DNA of 6,411 nt, from positions 1 to 6,411 of the forward strand of contig JBBQTU010000235.1 of NCBI GenBank assembly GCA_038213005.1, written 5' to 3'. The first letter of the stretch is position 1. Each line of letters starts with the position of its first letter. Made by a program: the position numbers and the translations under genes. Below, piece by piece: positions 6,011 to 6,411 of the stretch. This DNA is from JBBQTU01 sp038213005. GTDB taxonomy: Bacteria; Planctomycetota; Phycisphaerae; Tepidisphaerales; Tepidisphaeraceae. The notes below the pieces were generated by a model. It did no database searches. It saw only the letters and a program-made list of their open reading frames with translations, and was not told where the DNA came from.

Positions 6011-6193
6011 TCACCTGCCTGTCGCGTGCTTCTTCGGGCGTTTGAGTCGGGACTGGCCGCGGTCACGGATCGTCCATTCCAGGCCCATGCGTTTTACCGT
6101 TTTGGCCGTCCATGCCACATCGCCATATGGCCGGCCACGCTGAATGTGAAGGCGCAGCCGGGTCAGTTTCGCCGGACGGGCATTGCCCTCCAC
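6011..6193 (-). pseudogene. REP-associated tyrosine transposase (RAYT, Y1_Tnp-type), C-terminal remnant
   Basis: About 60 residues from a nominal GTG at 6193 to TGA at 6011 match the RAYT C-terminus: AKLTRLRLHIQRGRPYGDVA, then WTAKTVKRMGLEWTIRDRG and a basic end (RLKRPKK). This corresponds to the family tail ...LR.S..RGRPFGD..W..RTA..LGLE.TLR.RGRP.K. The frame stays open upstream to 6304, with no ATG, and similarity fades near residue-equivalent position 6210. The HUH/Y1 catalytic domain is missing, so this is a 5'-truncated fragment. It is immediately preceded by the tail of an IS4-type transposase in the same orientation, suggesting that an insertion cut off the front. Compared with the plus-strand fragment at 207-260, 11 of 18 aligned residues are identical, so the two derive from different RAYT copies. 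Confidence 0.65.
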
Positions 6194-6222
6194 GTAACGC
6201 AGGACTTCAGAGGCGGGAGGAA

Positions 6223-6243
6223 CCGGGGAACTTACGTCCCCGG
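6223..6243. repeat. GC hairpin between the IS4 tail and the RAYT remnant
   Basis: CCGGGGA (6223-6229) and TCCCCGG (6237-6243) form a perfect 7-bp stem with a 7-base loop. No T-tract follows. The CCGGGG/CCCCGG arms are shared with the hairpin at 106-123 by the other RAYT remnant. Confidence 0.4.
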
Positions 6244-6293
6244 CTCGGTAGCGGGCGAAAGGAATCCCGTCCCGAATGGCACTTCCATAAGGA

Positions 6294-6411
6294 TCACCTC
6301 GTTTTCATAAGCCTTGCTATGGCGATAGCGCGAGGCTCGTTGAGAAGCCGCTGTGTTTTGGGTCGTCTCTTGATCGCATGTGGCTCGACGCGACCAGGTC
6401 TGTCGTTGACT
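6294..6411 (-). mobile_element. IS4-family transposase, C-terminal end (gene continues beyond the window)
   Basis: The minus-strand frame from 6410 to the TGA at 6294 encodes 38 residues, including NDRPGRVEPHAIKRRPKTQR followed by LLNEPR. The pattern R-x-E-P-R/H-x-x-K-R-R-P-K...L-x-x-P-R is the characteristic C-terminal tail of many IS4-group DDE transposases. The catalytic DDE residues lie outside the window. The fragment overlaps the open upstream extension of the RAYT remnant in another frame. The IS end (terminal inverted repeat) should lie between the stop and about 6200 but I cannot identify it with only one side visible. Whether the transposase is intact cannot be judged here. Confidence 0.6.

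Overview
This is a GC-rich bacterial window. Every confidently called, fairly complete gene lies on the minus strand, and the two ends carry mobile-element debris. No rRNA, tRNA or CRISPR array is visible. The mix of genes (a RaiA/HPF-type ribosome factor beside an MscS channel, a PQQ-type sugar dehydrogenase lipoprotein, RAYT (REP-associated tyrosine transposase) remnants and an IS4-type transposase tail) would suit a Planctomycetota or related environmental genome. That assignment is inference from gene style; no marker gene is present.

Layout, left to right. 1-275: short repeats, a GC hairpin and a decayed RAYT C-terminus on the plus strand. 379-2298: an apparent minus-strand operon, transcribed from 2298 downward, with a very basic low-complexity protein, an HPF/RaiA-like ribosome hibernation factor, and an MscS-type mechanosensitive channel. 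The channel reading frame is broken at about position 1201 and has no clear start codon. 2384-3076: the C-terminal part of a DUF2254 membrane protein whose membrane half is missing. 3226-4791: an intact lipoprotein with a glucose/sorbosone dehydrogenase-like beta-propeller. 4931-4973: a strong minus-strand intrinsic terminator. 5196-5651: an intact GNAT acetyltransferase of the YpeA type. 5652-6010: no gene, ending in a REP-like direct repeat. 6011-6193: a second RAYT C-terminus, on the minus strand. 6294-6411: the tail of an IS4-family transposase that runs off the window.

The operon and the DUF2254 remnant suggest an envelope and stress theme: ribosome inactivation in slow growth, osmotic safety valve, membrane protein. 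Two of the membrane proteins are damaged (MscS frameshifted, DUF2254 truncated), and the block is bounded by two inward-facing, diverged RAYT fragments. The simplest reading is a decaying accessory segment shaped by RAYT/IS activity. A sequencing or assembly error remains possible for the MscS frameshift. I did not find clear evidence of a wholly new system. The least explained items are the basic protein encoded before HPF and the REP-like repeats with their paired hairpins.
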